A stretch of DNA of 15,590 bases from NCBI GenBank assembly GCA_030148625.1, contig JASBTC010000449.1, positions 1 to 15,590 of the forward strand, given 5' to 3'. This DNA comes from Sphingobium sp. (GTDB lineage: Bacteria > Pseudomonadota > Alphaproteobacteria > Sphingomonadales > Sphingomonadaceae). The position numbers and the translations under genes were made by a program. Shown piece by piece: positions 12,976 through 15,590 of the stretch. A model generated the notes under the pieces. That model was not told the DNA's origin, searched no databases, and saw only the letters and a list, made by a program, of their open reading frames with translations. The first letter of the stretch is position 1. Each line of letters starts with the position of its first letter.

Positions 12976-14184
12976 ATGGCCACCGCCCTCGACCAGACCG
13001 GGCAGATCGCGATTCCCAGCGCCGAGGCACTGATCGAACGCGCGCGGGCAATGATCCCCGCACTCAAGGCGCGCGCCGCACAGGCCACCGCCGATCGCCG
13101 CATCCCCGACGAGACGATCGCGGAGATGCAGGCGGCGGGATTTTTCCGCATTCTCCAGCCGAGGCGCTGGGGCGGCTATGAAATGCACCCCAATGTGTTT
13201 TTCGAAGTCCAGAAGCTGCTTGCCGAAGGCTGCATGTCGACCGGCTGGGTCTATGGCGTGGTCGGCGGGCACCCCTATGAACTCGCGCTGTTCCACGATC
13301 GCGCGCAGCAAGAGGTTTGGGGCGACGACGACGCGATGCTCGTTTCCTCCTCCTATCAGCCCGTCGGCAGGGTCGAACATGTCGAGGGCGGCTTCCGCCT
13401 TTCCGGCCGCTGGGGCTTTTCGAGCGGATCGGAACATTGCGGCTGGGTGCTGCTCGGCGCCGTCGTGCCGCCCGCAAAGGAAAGCGACGCACCCGACATG
13501 CGCACTTTCCTGGTGCCGCGTAGCGACTACAGGATCGAGGATGCATGGCATGTCTTCGGACTGCAGGGAACGGGCAGCCAGGACATCGTCGTCGATGGCG
13601 CCTTCGTGCCCGACCACCGCACGCACCGGGCGGTCGACGGCTTCCTCTGCCAGAATCCCGGCCAGGCCGAGAATGACGCGCCGCTCTACCGCCTGCCCTG
13701 GGCGCAGATCTTCGTAAGGCTCGTTTCGACGGCGGCGCTGGGCGGCGCCCGCGCCGCGACCAAAGGCGCGCTGGAGATCATGCAGACACGCGTCTCGACC
13801 AATACCGGCAAGGCATCGAAGGCCGATCCGCTGCTCCAGAACGCGATCGCGAAAGCCTGGGCCGAGATCGACGAGATGGAAACCGTGCTGGTGCGCAATT
13901 TCGACGCGATGATCGCCCATGCCGAAGCGAGCGAGGATGTGCCGATGGACAAGCGCACGCTTTACCGTTTCCAGTCGGCATCGGTCGTCCGGCGCTGCGC
14001 CGCGCTCGTCGATACGCTGATGCCGTTGCTGGGTGGGCGCGCAATCTACACGTCGAGCCCGGTCGTCCAGCCCTGGCTCGACCTCCACGCCGCGCGCGCG
14101 CACATCGCCAACGACCCCAATAATTTCGGACCCGACCTCACCAACGGGCTGCTGGGCGAAGCGCCGGGCTTCATGTTCCTTTGA
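12976..14184 (+). CDS. hsaA: Flavin-dependent monooxygenase, acyl-CoA dehydrogenase fold (HsaA-type 3-HSA hydroxylase oxygenase)
   Basis: The 402-residue protein has the acyl-CoA dehydrogenase fold used by two-component FMN/FAD monooxygenases. Helical residues 15-60 contain DRRIPDETIAEMQAAGFFRI, and a LQPRRWGGYE segment follows. The central sheet domain carries LSGRWGFSSGSEHCGWVLLG, and GTGSQDIVV is also present. The C-terminal four-helix domain ends with HIANDPNNFGPDLTNGLLG. These are characteristic of HsaA/TesA2, the oxygenase that ortho-hydroxylates 3-HSA to the catechol 3,4-DHSA using reduced flavin from a separate reductase (HsaB). No hsaB-like reductase is in the window. The start is fixed by AAGGAG (12965-12970) five bases ahead. 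The relation to the HsaC and HsaD gene products in the window makes the steroid assignment firm. Other aromatic hydroxylases of the same fold are the main alternative. Confidence 0.9.
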   Translation: MATALDQTGQIAIPSAEALIERARAMIPALKARAAQATADRRIPDETIAEMQAAGFFRILQPRRWGGYEMHPNVFFEVQKLLAEGCMSTGWVYGVVGGHPYELALFHDRAQQEVWGDDDAMLVSSSYQPVGRVEHVEGGFRLSGRWGFSSGSEHCGWVLLGAVVPPAKESDAPDMRTFLVPRSDYRIEDAWHVFGLQGTGSQDIVVDGAFVPDHRTHRAVDGFLCQNPGQAENDAPLYRLPWAQIFVRLVSTAALGGARAATKGALEIMQTRVSTNTGKASKADPLLQNAIAKAWAEIDEMETVLVRNFDAMIAHAEASEDVPMDKRTLYRFQSASVVRRCAALVDTLMPLLGGRAIYTSSPVVQPWLDLHAARAHIANDPNNFGPDLTNGLLGEAPGFMFL

Positions 14185-14200
14185 GCAAGGCCGAAACGAT

Positions 14201-14207
14201 GGGAGAG
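14201..14207 (+). promoter_or_regulatory. Ribosome binding site deciding the hsaD start
   Basis: GGGAGAG ends six bases before the ATG at 14214. It therefore favours that start over the upstream TTG at 14181 and ATG at 14199, the latter having only AAGG at 14188-14191 ahead of it. Confidence 0.55.
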
Positions 14208-14213
14208 ACGAGA

Positions 14214-15026
14214 ATGGGCGAGATCAGCCAGGCGCGCTACGCCGTTTCGGGCGGATATGAGATTGCGATCGCGGAGGCAGGATCCGGCCCGGCGATCATA
14301 TTCATCCATGGCAGCGGCCCCGGCGCGTCCGGCCAATCGAACTTCAAGCAGAATATCGCGCCGTTCGTGGCGGCGGGCTATCGCGTGCTGCTGCCCGACA
14401 TGATCGGCTATGGCGCCTCGTCCAAGCCCGAGGGGATCGACTATACGCTCGCGCTGTTCACCGACACCCTGTTCGAAGCGCTGACCCAGGCGGGCGTGAC
14501 AGAAGCCGTTCTGGTCGGCAATTCGCTCGGCGGCGGCGTGGCGGTGCAGATGGCGCTCGACCATCCCGGTTTCGCGACCCGACTGGTGCTGATGGCGCCG
14601 GGCTGTATCGAGGAGCTGCCGGTCTATTTCGCGATGCCCGGCATCGCCAGGATGGTCGGCGACTTCACCAGCCCGGACTTCACGCTCGAGGATCAGCGCA
14701 AGCTCGTCTCGAACCTGGTCTATGACGCCTCGGCCATCACCGATGCGCTCGTCGCCGAACGCTATGCCGTCGCGCGGACCCAGCCCAAGGACGTGCTTGC
14801 ACGAATGCGCACGCCCAATCTCGCACCGCGGCTCGGCGAACTGCCCATGCCGATCCTCGGCTTCTGGGGATTGAACGACGAATTCTGCCCGGCCTCGGGT
14901 GCGCAGCATTTTCTGGATGCCTGCCCGAATGCGCGCTTCATGACTTTCAACAAGGTCGGCCACTGGGTCCAGGTCGAGCGGACGGAGGAATTCAACCGCT
15001 ACACGCTGGCGTTTCTGCATGGCTGA
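14214..15026 (+). CDS. hsaD: Alpha/beta hydrolase, meta-cleavage product hydrolase (HsaD/TesD)
   Basis: The 270-residue alpha/beta-hydrolase belongs to the carbon-carbon bond hydrolase (MCP hydrolase) group. The oxyanion segment is FIHGSGPGASGQSNF. The nucleophile elbow is GNSLGGG with Ser104, the acid is Asp222 (GLNDEFCP), and the catalytic His250 lies in VGHWVQVERTEEFN, nearly identical to the HsaD/BphD C-terminal signature. It hydrolyses the ring-cleavage product 4,9-DSHA to a dienoate and DOHNAA (HIP side). The gene follows hsaA by 29 bases and overlaps the next gene by eight, so the three form one transcript. The start at 14214 is chosen from the ribosome binding site; two upstream starts in frame (14181, 14199) are possible. 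Confidence 0.92.
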   Translation: MGEISQARYAVSGGYEIAIAEAGSGPAIIFIHGSGPGASGQSNFKQNIAPFVAAGYRVLLPDMIGYGASSKPEGIDYTLALFTDTLFEALTQAGVTEAVLVGNSLGGGVAVQMALDHPGFATRLVLMAPGCIEELPVYFAMPGIARMVGDFTSPDFTLEDQRKLVSNLVYDASAITDALVAERYAVARTQPKDVLARMRTPNLAPRLGELPMPILGFWGLNDEFCPASGAQHFLDACPNARFMTFNKVGHWVQVERTEEFNRYTLAFLHG

Positions 15027-15590
15027 CATTGCCGGATTGCCCGATGCGCGGCCCGGCGACCCGCATTGGCATTCGGACGTCGAGGCCGCGCACATCGTCG
15101 ATGGGCCGGACGCCATCGCCTGGGACGATGCCGCCGACCTGGTGGTGATCGGCTATGGCGGCGCCGGCGTCTCGGCGGCGCTCGAGGCGGCAGAGGCCGG
15201 GCTGGAGGTGATCGCCGCCGATCGCTTCGAGGGTGGCGGCGCCACTGCGATGAATGGCGGCGTCTTCTATGCTGGTGGCGGCACGCCCGCGCAGCACGAA
15301 GCCGGCGTCAGCGACGAGGCCGGGGAGATGTTCAAATATCTCCGCATCGAGGCGGCGGGCGTGGTTTCCGACGCGACGCTCAGGCGCTTCTGCGACACCA
15401 GCGTCGAGACGGTCGACTGGATGACACGCCATGGCGTGCGCTTTCGCGGCATCCTCTATCCCAAGAAAACCAGCTATCCGCATTCGAGCTTCTATCTCTA
15501 TCATCCCGACAATTCGCTGCAGCCCGCCTATGCCCGCGTCGCCCGCCCCGCACCGCGCGGCCATCGCGCCTTCGTGCCGGGCACGAGCAG
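15019..15590 (+). CDS. FAD-binding dehydrogenase, KstD/fumarate reductase-like (3' end outside window)
   Basis: An open frame starts at an ATG overlapping hsaD by eight bases and runs without a stop to the right edge (190 complete codons). The translation begins MADIAGLPDARPGDPHWHSD. It carries a FAD-type dinucleotide motif at about residues 41-60 (LVVIGYGGAGVSAALEAAEA), then GGGATAMNGGVFYAGGGT, the glycine-rich loop of the flavoprotein subunit family that includes KstD and urocanate/fumarate reductases. The catalytic C-terminus lies outside the window, so substrate and Tyr motif cannot be checked. Position in the hsaA-hsaD transcript suggests it oxidises a steroid or a ring-cleavage intermediate, possibly a second delta-1 or delta-4 dehydrogenase. 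Confidence 0.85.
   Translation, partial: MADIAGLPDARPGDPHWHSDVEAAHIVDGPDAIAWDDAADLVVIGYGGAGVSAALEAAEAGLEVIAADRFEGGGATAMNGGVFYAGGGTPAQHEAGVSDEAGEMFKYLRIEAAGVVSDATLRRFCDTSVETVDWMTRHGVRFRGILYPKKTSYPHSSFYLYHPDNSLQPAYARVARPAPRGHRAFVPGTS

Noticed and set aside
14046..15116. Minus-strand open frame of 356 codons opposite hsaD
   Set aside because: Shadow of the hydrolase gene; no domain and no ribosome binding site seen.
1..15590. CRISPR arrays, tRNA/rRNA genes, insertion sequences or phage genes
   Set aside because: No repeat-spacer pattern, no tRNA- or rRNA-like segment, and no transposase or integrase-like protein was seen in any frame.

Overview
The window is high-GC DNA, densely packed with genes that often overlap by 4 to 11 bases. 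Codon use and gene content fit an alphaproteobacterium, most likely a sphingomonad (Sphingomonas, Novosphingobium or Sphingobium type). That assignment is inferred from overall character, because no rRNA or other taxonomic marker is present. No tRNA, rRNA, CRISPR array, transposase or integrase is visible.

The locus is a steroid-catabolism cluster. Four recognisable enzymes anchor this reading. A ketosteroid delta-5 isomerase keeps Tyr14, Asp38 and Asp98. A 3-ketosteroid-dehydrogenase-like flavoprotein carries the C-terminal TYPGAG motif. An HsaC/TesB-type extradiol dioxygenase keeps its His-His-Glu iron ligands. An HsaA/HsaD pair provides the aromatic-ring hydroxylase and the meta-cleavage-product hydrolase. 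Together these give delta-5 to delta-4 isomerisation, A-ring dehydrogenation, and the ring-A hydroxylation, cleavage and hydrolysis steps of the aerobic 9,10-seco pathway.

Layout. (1) 1-4969, plus strand: a tightly coupled operon of an SDR (cut at the left edge), NTF2-like protein, NTF2-like protein, Old-Yellow-Enzyme-family reductase, SDR, DUF1214 protein and NTF2-like protein. Two of the NTF2-like proteins carry a Tyr-x4-Asp ... His pattern resembling the bile-acid dehydratases BaiE/Hsh2. The mix of OYE, SDR and NTF2 dehydratase recalls the chemistry of the clostridial bai operon. (2) 4983-5971, minus strand: two tandem Lrp/AsnC regulators, translationally coupled. (3) 6162-8248, plus: the KstD-like flavoprotein and an EthD-domain protein, divergent from the regulators. 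(4) 8316-10664, minus: ketosteroid isomerase, thiolase and SDR in one operon, ending at a hairpin that faces the kstD operon. (5) 10805-12675, minus: the extradiol dioxygenase and another SDR, each with its own upstream region. (6) 12976-15590, plus: hsaA, hsaD and a second FAD-binding dehydrogenase cut by the right edge.

The most notable unannotated signal is a shared inverted repeat, TTGCGTA-N18-TACGCAA or a close variant. It occurs four times with identical 18-base spacing, upstream of kstD, hsaC, the SDR at 11818-12675, and hsaA. Two copies overlap candidate -35/-10 boxes. It looks like the operator of a common regulator that ties the scattered transcription units into one regulon. Whether one or both Lrp/AsnC proteins bind it is unknown.
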